Of a stretch of DNA of 64,000 nt, positions 41,401 to 49,868 are shown in pieces. Every line of letters starts with the position of its first letter. The first letter of the stretch is position 1. A program made the translations under genes and the position numbers. The notes beneath the pieces are model-generated. The model searched no databases and was not told the DNA's origin. It was given only the letters and a program-made list of their open reading frames with translations. This DNA comes from Clostridium_AT radicumherbarum (GTDB lineage: Bacteria; Bacillota; Clostridia; Clostridiales; Clostridiaceae): the NCBI RefSeq assembly GCF_045310525.1, contig NZ_JBJHZY010000001.1:682001-746000 (forward strand). Direction: 5' to 3'.

Positions 41401-41926
41401 AGCAAACAAAGAGAAATACTCAGATAAGAAAGTATTCCCCGGGGCTATATTCTACTTTAGAGTCGAGGATCCCATTATAAGTGGAGAGGCTCAGCTTTCA
41501 GATGAAATTGTAGAGAAGAAAATATTAAAGGAATTAAAACTTAGAGGGCTTCTACTTAAGGATATGAAGGTCATAAAAGAGATGGACCGAGAGCTTGACA
41601 ATGGTTATTCTCTAATAATACCTGCACAAATTGTAAAAGGAAATGAGATAGGTGATAAAACCTCAGGAGCTACTTTAGAACAATTTGAGCTTTTACGTAA
41701 GTATGTAAGAAAGGTAGTTATTGCTCTTTGTGAAGATATGCTTAATGGGAATATAAGCATTATTCCCTATAAAAAAAAGAAGAATACACCTTGTGAGTAT
41801 TGTAAGTTTGCGGCAATATGTCAGTTTGATCCAAGTATTAAAGATAATAGATATAAGTATATAGAGGATAAAAATAAGGAAGAGGTTTGGAGGCTTATAG
41901 AGACTGAAGTGAAAGGAGTTAAGTAG
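38486..41926 (+). CDS. addB: ATP-dependent helicase/nuclease subunit B
   Basis: 1146 residues. The Walker A loop IFGRSGYGKSTYCL is at residues 5-18. KKFIYLVPEQFTLEADRKLVE follows, as in AddB. The C-terminal nuclease domain begins near residue 790 with RLEKYVECPFAYYVQYGL, where the first Cys of the Fe-S cluster lies, and has IGRIDRID...IIDYKSG with the catalytic Asp/Lys. The cluster is completed by CEYCKFAAIC near residue 1110. With AddA it forms the AddAB double-strand break resection enzyme. AGAAGGTG precedes the ATG and addA begins 2 nt after the stop. Confidence 0.95.
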   Translation: MSLQFIFGRSGYGKSTYCLKSIKERLASFPEDKKFIYLVPEQFTLEADRKLVEIIGEKGLQRIQILSFTRLAYVVLSEAGGITRPHMNSSGKNMLIYKVIEEVKDELNVLSRASKQTGFIKIISNLITELKRYNINPGILSEAYIKIPEENLLSYKLQDINSIYRRFEAYLHKNYIDTEDQLYMLIDKLDDYNSLKNTEIWIDEFSTFTPVQYKVIEKLLKKSIGVHVALTTDCIISGTSKDNVDIFSPIKNSEEKLLRLAKLNNILYEEPVNLNDKEAVRLKRNSALNHLEKNFFNFPYRTYHENTENIKIFKGLSVYSEVQNTAREIIRLCRDEKLRFKDIAVITRDLISYEKLIEVIFSEFDIPYFIDRRRDINSNPLIILLNSVLEIFTKNWSYEAMFRYLKTGLVNIERDSLDLVENYVLANGIKGKKWLEDKWQYSLTYTYENSDEEEEKLEKINEIKDIITKPLINLSKNIKGKKNIKEICTALYEFLSEIKAGEKVEQWVLDFKDKGELDTSNEYSQVWNIVIDFLDQMVEVLGEEEVKLEEFVKLFSTGIGEFEIGVIPPSLDQVLIGDIERVKSHEVSAVFIIGVNDGVFPKSLDEEGILNDKDREFLRNLGIELAEDTKAKAFEEQYLIYKSLSIAGKYLNISYPIANFEGKSLRPSFIISRLKKLFPKVVEKSDIVNEDEDLEKISGENSSFNELIAAVRNEVDGKEVSSLWKYTYNWYMEKPEWKEKCERAFSGINFNNQVQEVSTEKIKNLYGLPLKLNISRLEKYVECPFAYYVQYGLKANDRKVYEFSMPELGTFIHEVLDDFSTVLEKEKLTFRDIDNNWTKDAVSILVDEKIMEKTGFVLNSSSRYKYMAVRLKRILTRAVDIIATQVKMSSFNQVGHEIEFGVKGDYPPITISLPSGDKIELIGRIDRIDEFETEEGTYIRIIDYKSGNKSFKLTDVYYGLQLQLLVYLDAILANKEKYSDKKVFPGAIFYFRVEDPIISGEAQLSDEIVEKKILKELKLRGLLLKDMKVIKEMDRELDNGYSLIIPAQIVKGNEIGDKTSGATLEQFELLRKYVRKVVIALCEDMLNGNISIIPYKKKKNTPCEYCKFAAICQFDPSIKDNRYKYIEDKNKEEVWRLIETEVKGVK

Positions 41927-41927
41927 A

Positions 41928-44900
41928 ATGGGAGATACAAAGTGGACCAAGGAACAAGAACAGGCTATAATTACAAGAAATTGTAACCTCCTAGTTGCTG
42001 CGGCTGCAGGCTCAGGTAAAACTGCTGTTTTAGTGGAAAGAATTATAAGAATAATTACTTCTTTGGAAAGACCCGTGGATATTGATAAGCTTTTGGTAGT
42101 TACCTTCACTAATGCTGCAGCAGCTGAAATGAGAGAAAGAATAGGAGAAGCAATTAGTAAGGCAATAGATAATAATCCAAATTCAAGTGCTCTCCAAAGG
42201 CAGCTTATATTATTAAATAAAGCAAACATTACTACTATGCATTCCTTCTGCTTAAATATTATTAAAAACAACTTTCATAATATAGATTTAGATCCAAACT
42301 TTCGAATAGCAGATGGAACAGAAGAAATACTCTTAAAAGGTGAAACCCTGCAGGAGCTTTTTGAAGAATGCTACGAGGAAAGCGAAAATAGTGAAAATAA
42401 GGAATTTCTTGATTTAGTAGAAAGCTATGGCGGCGGAAGAGATGATATAAAGCTTCAAGAATTAATATTAAACCTTTATGAGTTTGTTATTAGCAGCCCA
42501 TGGCCAGAGAACTGGCTTAAAGGTATGTGGTCAGAATTTATGGTAAGTGAGGATTTTGATTTTGGAAGATCAAAATGGGGACAAGTAATTATAGAAAGCA
42601 TAAAAATTGAGCTGAATGGAATTGCAGCTCTTATTAATAAGTGTATTAATACTCTACATGGAGTTTATGGATTAGAACCCTATGAAGAAACCTTAAGAGA
42701 GGATTTGCAGCTTATTTTGAAATTGCTTTCTGCATGTGACAGTACATGGAATAACCTCTATGAAGAGTTTAAAAATAATAAATTTACAACTATTGGAAAA
42801 CTAAATAAAAAATTAGATTATGATAAGGAGCTCTCTGAAAACATTAAAGCCATTAGGGATAGCAAGATTAAGAAGAGACTAACTGCATTAAGAGACGATA
42901 TATGTAGATTTAAGCCAGAGCAAATAAGAGAGAATTTAATCAACCTCCATCCATTAATGAAGGAATTGGGAGAGCTTGTAATTAAGTTCATGGATAAATA
43001 CAAATTTAAAAAGAGAGAGAGAGGCATCCTGGATTTTAGTGACTTAGAGCATTTTGCTTTAAGTATATTAACTGAGGTTAATGATAATGGTGAAAGAATC
43101 CCCTCAGAGACTGCAGTGAAGCTTAGAGACAATTTTGATGAAGTATTAGTAGATGAATATCAAGACAGCAATATGGTACAAGAAGTAATAATAAATATGG
43201 TATCAAAAAAGTATTCAGAAAGCCCAAATGTGTTTATGGTAGGAGATATAAAGCAGAGCATTTATAGATTTAGGCAGGCTGAACCTAAGCTTTTTTTAGG
43301 CAAATACGAAAGCTATTCCTTAAATGAAGGCTCTATGGAAAGGCTAATTAAGCTTTTTAAAAATTTTAGAAGCCGCAGCGAAATTATAAATGGCGTAAAT
43401 TATATCTTTAAATGTGTGATGTCTAAAGTTGTAGGTGAGCTTGAGTATAACGAAGATGAGGCGCTTAACTTAGGTGCTAGCTATAAGCTGCCAGAGAATG
43501 AAGATACTATTGTTGGAGGCCCTTTAGAGCTTCATTTAATTGAAAAAGTTGAAGCAAAGCAAGATGATGATGAAGAAGACGAGGCTTACGAAGGTGAGTT
43601 TTCAAAGGATGATGCTCAGGAGGAGAATATAGATAATATTCAGCTAGAAGCCAGGGTTACAGCTAGGCGTATAAAGGAATTAATGGAAGCTAAAAATGGA
43701 AAAACATTTAAGGTTTTCGATAAAAACATTGCTTCTTACAGAAACTTGGAATATAGGGACATTGTAATTCTTATGAGAGCAACCAAAGAATATGCCCCTG
43801 TTTTTGTGCAGGAACTTGGAAATCAGGGTATACCAGTATATGCGGACGCTGGTGGAGGTTATTTCGAAACTATTGAAATCAAAACTATAATGTCGCTGCT
43901 TCAAATAATTGATAATCCATTACAGGATATACCCATTCTGGCGGTACTTAGATCCCCAATTTTTTCTTTTACTCCTGAAGAATTAATAGACATCAGGTTA
44001 GTAGACAAGAAAATACCTTATTACGAGGCTATTAAATTATGCAGTGAGAGTACTGAAAATTTAGAAATGAAAACAAAGCTTTTATCTTTTTTAAATTCTT
44101 TTAAAATATGGAGAGAAAAATCCCTGCATATGCCCATAGATGAGCTTATTTGGTATTTATGCAGTAATACAGGTTATTTTGCTTATGCAGGAGCCATGCC
44201 TCAAGGAGCTCAGAGACAGGCAAACTTAAGAATTTTATTTGAAAGAGCAAGGCAGTTTGAACAAACAAGTTACAAGGGACTCTTTAATTTTGTAAACTTT
44301 ATTAACAGGCTTAAAAGCAGCAGTGGGGATATGGGCAGTGCAAAAATATTAGGAGAAAATGAAAATGTTGTTCGAATAATGAGTATTCATAAGAGCAAGG
44401 GACTTGAATTTCCGGTAGTTATACTTTCAGGAACAGGAAAAAACTTTAATCTCATGGACCTTAACAAGAATATTTTATTTCATGAAAGTCTAGGCATAGG
44501 ACCAGAATATGTTGATGCTGTACGAAGAATATCTTATCCTACTATGCTTAAGCTTGCCTTAAAGAGAAAAATTAAGTTAGAAACCCTTTCAGAAGAAATG
44601 CGTATTTTATACGTTGCCTTTACAAGGGCAAAAGAAAAGCTAATTATAACTGGAACAGTAAAAGATATAAAGGAAAGCTGCAAGAAATGGTGTGAAGCTA
44701 TTGAAGATGAAGATGAAAAGATCCCCGAGTATTCAATATTTAAAGGGAAAAATTATCTAGATTGGATTGGACCAGCTGTTGCAAAGCATGTAGATGGTGA
44801 GTTAATAAGGAATATTTCAGATATAGGGGCCTTTAGTGAAGATAATATAAATGCTGATGCATCAAATTGGTTTGTAAAAACCTGGACTAAAAAAGATGTT

Positions 44901-45710
44901 ATTCTAGAAGAAAGTGATTTAACTTATAGTAATATAGATGTTAATTTATTTGAAAAGTTCAGTAAAGATAGTAAGGAAAGTAAATTAAAAGAGGAAGTAG
45001 AAAGAAGGCTAAGCTGGAAGTATTTACAGAAAGAGGCTTCTAAAATACCTGCCAAATTAACTGTAACAGAGCTTAAAAGATCTCAAAATCAACTGTTTTC
45101 AGATGAAAATACTGCAAATATATTTACTACAAGACTTTTAAAGAAGCCCATGTTCTTAGAAGAAACAAAAGGTCTTTCTGGTGCAGAAAAAGGAACTATT
45201 ATGCATTTTGTAATGCAGCATTTAGATTTTAAGAGAGTTAATTCTTATGAGGATGTAAAAGAGCAGCTTTTAGAAATGGTTCAAAAGGAACTATTAACAA
45301 AAGAACATGCCATGTCAGTAAGTGTGAAAAAGATTACTAGCTTTTTCAGTTCAGAAATAGGAAAGAGAATGCTTGCGCTTAAAAATATGGAAAAGAACAT
45401 AAAAAGAGAAACTCCATTCTTAATGAAGCTTAAGGCTTCTGAGGTTATGGAGAATATACCACAAGAAGTTTACGAGGATGAAGTTATTATTTTACAGGGA
45501 GTTATTGATGTTTACTTTTTGGAAGAGGATGGTATAGTATTATTAGACTATAAAACTGATTTTGCAACTGAAGAAAACATGATGGATATAAAAAATAGAT
45601 ATGAGAGTCAGCTCCATTACTACACTGAAGCACTTGAAAGAATGACGGGACTTCCTGTAAAAGAAAAATATATTTATCTTTTCAGCAATGGAGGGATAAT
45701 ACAATATTAG
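41928..45710 (+). CDS. addA: ATP-dependent helicase/nuclease subunit A
   Basis: 1260 residues. UvrD-type helicase motifs are intact: VAAAAGSGKTAVLVERII (Walker A, near residue 23), VVTFTNAAAAEMRERI, VLVDEYQDSN, VFMVGDIKQSIYRFRQAEP, MSIHKSKGLEFPVVI and LYVAFTRAKEKLIITG. The C-terminal RecB-family nuclease shows GVIDVYFLEEDGIVLLDYKTD with catalytic Asp and Lys. An acidic insertion (KQDDDEEDEAYEGEF) near residue 545 is a variable loop. It is the motor and one nuclease of AddAB, with addB directly upstream and AAAGGAG as ribosome-binding site inside the addB end. Confidence 0.96.
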   Translation: MGDTKWTKEQEQAIITRNCNLLVAAAAGSGKTAVLVERIIRIITSLERPVDIDKLLVVTFTNAAAAEMRERIGEAISKAIDNNPNSSALQRQLILLNKANITTMHSFCLNIIKNNFHNIDLDPNFRIADGTEEILLKGETLQELFEECYEESENSENKEFLDLVESYGGGRDDIKLQELILNLYEFVISSPWPENWLKGMWSEFMVSEDFDFGRSKWGQVIIESIKIELNGIAALINKCINTLHGVYGLEPYEETLREDLQLILKLLSACDSTWNNLYEEFKNNKFTTIGKLNKKLDYDKELSENIKAIRDSKIKKRLTALRDDICRFKPEQIRENLINLHPLMKELGELVIKFMDKYKFKKRERGILDFSDLEHFALSILTEVNDNGERIPSETAVKLRDNFDEVLVDEYQDSNMVQEVIINMVSKKYSESPNVFMVGDIKQSIYRFRQAEPKLFLGKYESYSLNEGSMERLIKLFKNFRSRSEIINGVNYIFKCVMSKVVGELEYNEDEALNLGASYKLPENEDTIVGGPLELHLIEKVEAKQDDDEEDEAYEGEFSKDDAQEENIDNIQLEARVTARRIKELMEAKNGKTFKVFDKNIASYRNLEYRDIVILMRATKEYAPVFVQELGNQGIPVYADAGGGYFETIEIKTIMSLLQIIDNPLQDIPILAVLRSPIFSFTPEELIDIRLVDKKIPYYEAIKLCSESTENLEMKTKLLSFLNSFKIWREKSLHMPIDELIWYLCSNTGYFAYAGAMPQGAQRQANLRILFERARQFEQTSYKGLFNFVNFINRLKSSSGDMGSAKILGENENVVRIMSIHKSKGLEFPVVILSGTGKNFNLMDLNKNILFHESLGIGPEYVDAVRRISYPTMLKLALKRKIKLETLSEEMRILYVAFTRAKEKLIITGTVKDIKESCKKWCEAIEDEDEKIPEYSIFKGKNYLDWIGPAVAKHVDGELIRNISDIGAFSEDNINADASNWFVKTWTKKDVILEESDLTYSNIDVNLFEKFSKDSKESKLKEEVERRLSWKYLQKEASKIPAKLTVTELKRSQNQLFSDENTANIFTTRLLKKPMFLEETKGLSGAEKGTIMHFVMQHLDFKRVNSYEDVKEQLLEMVQKELLTKEHAMSVSVKKITSFFSSEIGKRMLALKNMEKNIKRETPFLMKLKASEVMENIPQEVYEDEVIILQGVIDVYFLEEDGIVLLDYKTDFATEENMMDIKNRYESQLHYYTEALERMTGLPVKEKYIYLFSNGGIIQY

Positions 45711-45755
45711 TTGATAAGGGAAATATTAATAAAATAATTAATTAAGGAGAGATAA

Positions 45756-46706
45756 ATGGAATTTAAGAAGATTAATGAAATTAATGCGGGCGAAAAGATA
45801 GAGGGTTTTTTTCTACTAAAATCAATAGATCTTAAAACTTCTTCTAATAATAAAAAGTACTTAGATTTAAACTTATGCGACAAAACAGGTGAGATGAATG
45901 CAAAACTATGGGAATACGAAGAAGGGGACGAAACAAAGTTTTCTTCAAGCAGCCTTGTAAAGGTTAGAGGCAGCGTAAGCCTTTGGAATAATACTCTTCA
46001 GTTAAAAATAGAAAAAATGAGGGAGAGCAATAATCAAGATAATGTTAATTTAGAAGATTTCGTACCTGTGGCACCGCTTCAAGCGGATTTTATGTATGAT
46101 GAAATACTTAAATATGCTAACAATATGACAAATATATCTATTAAAAATATAGTTATAGCAATATTACAGGAAAAACAAAGCAAGCTGATGCACTATCCAG
46201 CAGCTAAAAAAAATCATCATGCGATTAAATCAGGACTTTTATTTCATGTGCTTACAATGCTTCATGCTGGGGAAAAGCTTTGTGAGATATATTCCTTTTT
46301 AAATAGGGATTTACTTTATGCCGGTATAATGCTTCATGACATAGCTAAGCTTGAAGAAATGGAAGCTAACGAGCTTGGCATAGTTAGTGAATATACTGTA
46401 GAAGGACAGCTCTTAGGACATATTACCCAGGGAATAAAAAAGATAGAACTTGTAGCTGAGGCTGTAGGAGCAGATAAAGAGTCTACAATGCTATTACAGC
46501 ATATGATATTATCTCATCATTATGAACCAGAATATGGAAGTCCTGTAAAACCTATGTTTCCTGAAGCAGAACTTCTTCATCATCTTGACATAATAGATGC
46601 TAGGATGTATGATATGAAAAGGGTTACAGGTGAAGTGGAAGCTGGGAGCTTCTCAGAGAAGGTATATTCACTTGATAACAGAAAGATATATAAACCTTCA
46701 ATTTAA
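45756..46706 (+). CDS. yhaM: 3'-5' exoribonuclease YhaM family
   Basis: 316 residues. An OB-fold domain occupies about residues 10-100 (GEKIEGFFLLKSIDLKTSSNNKKYLDLNLCDKTGEMNAKLWEY). An HD phosphohydrolase domain follows, with HHAIKSGLLFHVLTMLHAGE, YAGIMLHDIAKLEE and ILSHHYEPEYGSPVKPMFPEAELLHHLDIIDARMYD. This OB-HD order is that of YhaM/CBF1 Mn2+-dependent 3'-5' exonucleases acting on RNA and ssDNA. AAGGAGAG precedes the ATG. It may be co-transcribed with addAB and pepT, since no terminator separates them. Confidence 0.9.
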   Translation: MEFKKINEINAGEKIEGFFLLKSIDLKTSSNNKKYLDLNLCDKTGEMNAKLWEYEEGDETKFSSSSLVKVRGSVSLWNNTLQLKIEKMRESNNQDNVNLEDFVPVAPLQADFMYDEILKYANNMTNISIKNIVIAILQEKQSKLMHYPAAKKNHHAIKSGLLFHVLTMLHAGEKLCEIYSFLNRDLLYAGIMLHDIAKLEEMEANELGIVSEYTVEGQLLGHITQGIKKIELVAEAVGADKESTMLLQHMILSHHYEPEYGSPVKPMFPEAELLHHLDIIDARMYDMKRVTGEVEAGSFSEKVYSLDNRKIYKPSI

Positions 46707-46736
46707 CAAAATTTTTATCTTAAAGGAGGACAAAAT

Positions 46737-47954
46737 ATGTCTAGTGTAGTTGAAAGATTAATAAAATACGTAAAGTTTGACACAAAGGCAGATGAAAATT
46801 CAAGCACTGTACCAAGTACAGCTGGTCAATTAGTACTAGCAAAGGAGCTTGGTAAAGAATTAGGGGAACTAGGGTTAATTGATATATCCGTTGATTCAAA
46901 TGGTTATGTTATGGCAACTCTGCCAGCTAATACTGATAAAAAGGTTCCTGTTATGGGTTTCTTAGCACATATGGACACAAGTCCAGATATGAGCGGAACA
47001 AATGTTAATCCAAAGTTTATTGAAAATTATGATGGAAAAGATATAAAACTTAATGATGAGGTAACCCTTTCTACAGAAGATTTTCCAGAACTTAAAGATT
47101 ACATAGGAGAAACTTTAATAACAACAGATGGTACTACTCTTCTTGGAGCTGACGATAAGGCAGGAATAGCAGAGATACTTACAGCAGTTGAATATCTTGT
47201 AAATCATCCAGAAGTACCTCATGGAACTATTAAAATAGGCTTTACACCTGATGAAGAAGTAGGACGTGGACCAGATCACTTTGATGTTGAAAAATTCAAT
47301 GCTGATTTTGCCTATACAATGGATGGTGGAGCAGTTGGTGAACTTGAATATGAAAACTTCAATGCTGCTGCAGCAAAGGTTACTATAAGCGGAAGAAATG
47401 TTCATCCTGGTTATGCAAAAAATAAGATGGTTAATTCAATGCTTATAGCAAATGAATTTATTTCTATGATGCCAGAAGATGAAACACCACAGGCAACTGA
47501 AGGCTACGAGGGCTTTTATCATCTAAATAATATGGAAGGTAATGTAGAAAAATCAGTACTAAACTATATTATTAGAGATTTTGACATGGATTCTTTTGAA
47601 AATAGAAAAAAGTTTATTAAAGATGCAGCTGAGAAATTAAACAAGAAATATGGCAGCAGAGTTACTATTGAAATAAGAGATCAGTACAGAAACATGAAAG
47701 AAAAAATAGAGCCTGTTAAATATGTAGTTGACAATGCCATAAAAGCTATGGAAGCAGTTAACGTTAAGCCGCTTGTTAGACCAATAAGAGGAGGAACTGA
47801 CGGAGCTCAACTTTCATTTAAGGGACTTCCTACTCCTAATATTTTCGCAGGTGGACTAAATTTCCATGGTAAGTACGAATATGTTCCTGTATCTTCAATG
47901 GAAAAGGCCGTTGAAGTAATATTGAAGCTAGTAGAATTAAATGTAAATAGGTAA
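46737..47954 (+). CDS. pepT: Peptidase T (tripeptide aminopeptidase)
   Basis: 405 residues, M20 family. The metal-binding residues are visible in order: GFLAHMDTSPD near residue 78, TTLLGADDKAGIAEI near 137, GFTPDEEVGRGPDHF near 170, MDGGAVGELEYENFNAA near 192, and the C-terminal FAGGLNFHGKYEYVP. The dimerisation lid contains GRNVHPGYAKNKMVNSM, and RPIRGGTDGAQLSF is the usual substrate loop. It removes N-terminal residues from tripeptides in the cytoplasm using two Zn ions. AAAGGAGG precedes the ATG; a hairpin closes the unit. Confidence 0.95.
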   Translation: MSSVVERLIKYVKFDTKADENSSTVPSTAGQLVLAKELGKELGELGLIDISVDSNGYVMATLPANTDKKVPVMGFLAHMDTSPDMSGTNVNPKFIENYDGKDIKLNDEVTLSTEDFPELKDYIGETLITTDGTTLLGADDKAGIAEILTAVEYLVNHPEVPHGTIKIGFTPDEEVGRGPDHFDVEKFNADFAYTMDGGAVGELEYENFNAAAAKVTISGRNVHPGYAKNKMVNSMLIANEFISMMPEDETPQATEGYEGFYHLNNMEGNVEKSVLNYIIRDFDMDSFENRKKFIKDAAEKLNKKYGSRVTIEIRDQYRNMKEKIEPVKYVVDNAIKAMEAVNVKPLVRPIRGGTDGAQLSFKGLPTPNIFAGGLNFHGKYEYVPVSSMEKAVEVILKLVELNVNR

Positions 47955-47958
47955 AAAT

Positions 47959-47983
47959 AAAGGAGCGTTTAAGACGCTCCTTT
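47959..47983. terminator. Terminator between pepT and the DUF7489-like gene
   Basis: AAAGGAGCGT (47959-47968) and ACGCTCCTTT (47974-47983), loop TTAAG. Short T and A runs on both sides allow bidirectional use between convergent genes. Confidence 0.75.
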
Positions 47984-47986
47984 GTA

Positions 47987-48280
47987 TTAAATAAATTTTG
48001 ATGGATAATAATTCCCTTTTTCTTTAGTAACCCTGTCACCAACATTAATATTTACATAAACGGTTTCATCAACGTCAAATGTCAATTTCTCACCATCATC
48101 CTTAGTTACATAGAGGATATAAACGCTGCTGTGATAGCCTTTGTAGAAATAATCTGAGATTGCTTTATTTTCTATGGTTCCGGCCCAAGTGCAATTTTTC
48201 TTTCGAAGCTCTGTGTAATAAGTTAAAAATGTGAAAAATACCACTAAAATAAGAATTAATAAGAAACTAAAAGAATGCAT
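47987..48280 (-). CDS. Small membrane-anchored protein, DUF7489-like
   Basis: 97 residues. A single N-terminal membrane helix (FLLILILVVFFTFLTYY) is followed by an extracytoplasmic or cytoplasmic beta-rich domain: WAGTIENKAISDYFYKGYHSSVYILYVTKDDGEKLTFDVDETVYVNINVGDRVTKEKG. The pattern of a short five-strand domain ending VGDRVxKxKG resembles proteins annotated DUF7489; that label is by recall and moderate. GGGGGT lies upstream of the ATG at 48280. Function unknown. Confidence 0.6.
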   Translation of the reverse strand: MHSFSFLLILILVVFFTFLTYYTELRKKNCTWAGTIENKAISDYFYKGYHSSVYILYVTKDDGEKLTFDVDETVYVNINVGDRVTKEKGNYYPSKFI

Positions 48281-48446
48281 TTAGATACCCCCTTCTTTAT
48301 ATTTTTAGTACTGTTAATGGGGTAAACTCATAAGTTTTTATATGATTGACAGCTTTCCCATACATTAATTATAACATAACGTTGTTTAATAATGTAACTT
48401 AATATTTAAAGTATAGTAAATATTAGATTTCAAGTAAAATTTACTG

Positions 48447-49034
48447 TTATGGAATATAATCGTAAGCTATTTGAAACCAGCCTTGTGGATATTTACAAGC
48501 TGGACATACTTTAGGGGCTTCAAGACCTTCAAATATAAAACCGCAGTTCATGCATTTCCAATATTGATTATTATTCTTTTTATACAATGCACCATTCTTT
48601 AAAGCATTCATAAGATCTAAATATCTTTTTTCGTGCCAGGTTTCTATTGCTACTATTTTATTTAATGCAAATTCAATATCAGCAAAACCTTCTTCTTTAG
48701 CGATAGTAGAAAATTGAGGGTACAAGGTGCCCCATTCTGCTTTTTCTCCTTCTGCTGCATATTGAAGGTTTTGCTCCGTATTTCCTAGTCCAATAGGGTA
48801 ATCTGCATCAACCTTGATGTCGGTTTTGCCCAATCCTTGAGTTAAGAAATCAAAGAAAATTTTAGCATGTGCTCTTTCTTCATCTGCTGTTTCTCTAAAT
48901 ATTTCTGCTATATATTGATGTCCTTCATCTTCTGCAACCTTGGCATATATGGTATACCTATTTCTTGCTTGTGATTCACCAGCGAAAGCCTTTGATAGGT
49001 TTTCTGCTGTTTTAGTACCCTGTAAACTTCTCAT
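48447..49034 (-). CDS. rbr: Rubrerythrin
   Basis: 195 residues. The ferritin-like diiron domain carries GESQARNRYTIYAKVAEDEG and ETADEERAHAKIFF, then EKAEWGTLYPQFSTIAKEEGF and VAIETWHEKRYLDLM, supplying the Glu/His ligands. The C-terminal rubredoxin domain has CMNCGFIFEG and CPACKYPQGWF, a Cys4 iron site. It reduces hydrogen peroxide with electrons from rubredoxin or NAD(P)H, protecting anaerobes from oxygen. GGGAGG precedes the start at 49034. A palindrome overlapping the probable promoter suggests peroxide or iron control. Confidence 0.96.
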   Translation of the reverse strand: MRSLQGTKTAENLSKAFAGESQARNRYTIYAKVAEDEGHQYIAEIFRETADEERAHAKIFFDFLTQGLGKTDIKVDADYPIGLGNTEQNLQYAAEGEKAEWGTLYPQFSTIAKEEGFADIEFALNKIVAIETWHEKRYLDLMNALKNGALYKKNNNQYWKCMNCGFIFEGLEAPKVCPACKYPQGWFQIAYDYIP

Positions 49035-49051
49035 ATTTCACGCCTCCCAAA

Positions 49052-49072
49052 ATATTATTCAACGAATAATAT
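49052..49072 (-). promoter_or_regulatory. Candidate operator of rubrerythrin
   Basis: ATATTATTC-AAC-GAATAATAT is a 21-bp perfect dyad, 18 bp before the start codon. On the minus strand a TTGTTA and TAATAT pair would place the dyad over the -10 region, as for a repressor such as PerR. The half-sites do not match the B. subtilis PerR box exactly. Confidence 0.5.
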
Positions 49073-49107
49073 TATTAACAATATTTACATGAAATATGTA
49101 TTATTAT

Positions 49108-49773
49108 TTAAGCTCCTTTTTTAGATGTATTACTTGCCAACAAATTATTAACCACCTTGAAAACACTATCAATGGCAAGAGTGCCATCAATTGCTGTTAA
49201 AAGGTTTTTGTCTCTATAAAAATCTATTAGAGGCATAGTTTCTCTTTCGTAAAGTTCTAATCTATTACTAATTGTCTCCTCAGTATCATCCGCTCTTTGA
49301 ATTAGCGCACTGCCGCAGTTGTCGCAGATATTATTAATATGAGGTGGATTAAGGTTAATATGATAACAAGCACCGCAGCCTGAGCAGATACGTCTGCCGG
49401 TTCCCCTTTCAATAATTACCTCTTTAGGTACTTCAAACAAAATAACATTATCAATTGATTTGTTATCTGATTCTAGTAATTTCTGAAAGGCTTCAGCCTG
49501 CTTTAAAGTTCGAGGAAACCCATCTAATAAATAGCATTTTCTGCAATCTATTTCCATTAGTCTGTCATAAACAATTCTTAGGGTTAGCTCATCTGGCACC
49601 AGCATGCCCCTATCCATATATGACTTAGCCTCCATTCCAAGTGAGGTGTTTTCTCTTATGTTTTTTCTAAAAATATCCCCAGTTGAAATATGGGGAATAT
49701 TGAATTTTTCAGATAAAAGCTTTGCCTGAGTTCCTTTTCCTGCTCCAGGTGGCCCAATTAGTATAACTCTCAT
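49108..49773 (-). CDS. adk: Adenylate kinase, zinc-LID type
   Basis: About 221 residues. MRVILIGPPGAGKGTQAKLLSEKF is the P-loop, HISTGDIFRKNI the AMP site, LLDGFPRTLKQAEAF the second nucleotide motif, and GTGRRICSGCGACYHINLNPP...ICDNCGSALIQRADDTEETISNRL the LID with four Cys that bind zinc. It interconverts ATP, AMP and ADP. ATG 49773 has GGAGG upstream, and five extra codons before it have none. Adenylate kinase genes usually sit in the ribosomal-protein operon with secY; here it stands alone between rubrerythrin and a MATE gene, so it may be a second copy. Confidence 0.93.
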   Translation of the reverse strand: MRVILIGPPGAGKGTQAKLLSEKFNIPHISTGDIFRKNIRENTSLGMEAKSYMDRGMLVPDELTLRIVYDRLMEIDCRKCYLLDGFPRTLKQAEAFQKLLESDNKSIDNVILFEVPKEVIIERGTGRRICSGCGACYHINLNPPHINNICDNCGSALIQRADDTEETISNRLELYERETMPLIDFYRDKNLLTAIDGTLAIDSVFKVVNNLLASNTSKKGA

Positions 49774-49868
49774 AGAAAAAACCTCCATTTAATATATGAT
49801 ATTTGATAATTGTGCTACACTATATAATTTATTTTATATAATATTATATGAAAAATCAATATATTAAT

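Noticed and set aside
48346..48375. TTGACA-18-TATAAC plus-strand promoter near rubrerythrin
   Set aside because: It points into the 3' end of the minus-strand rbr gene with no plus-strand gene or terminator downstream; probably fortuitous.
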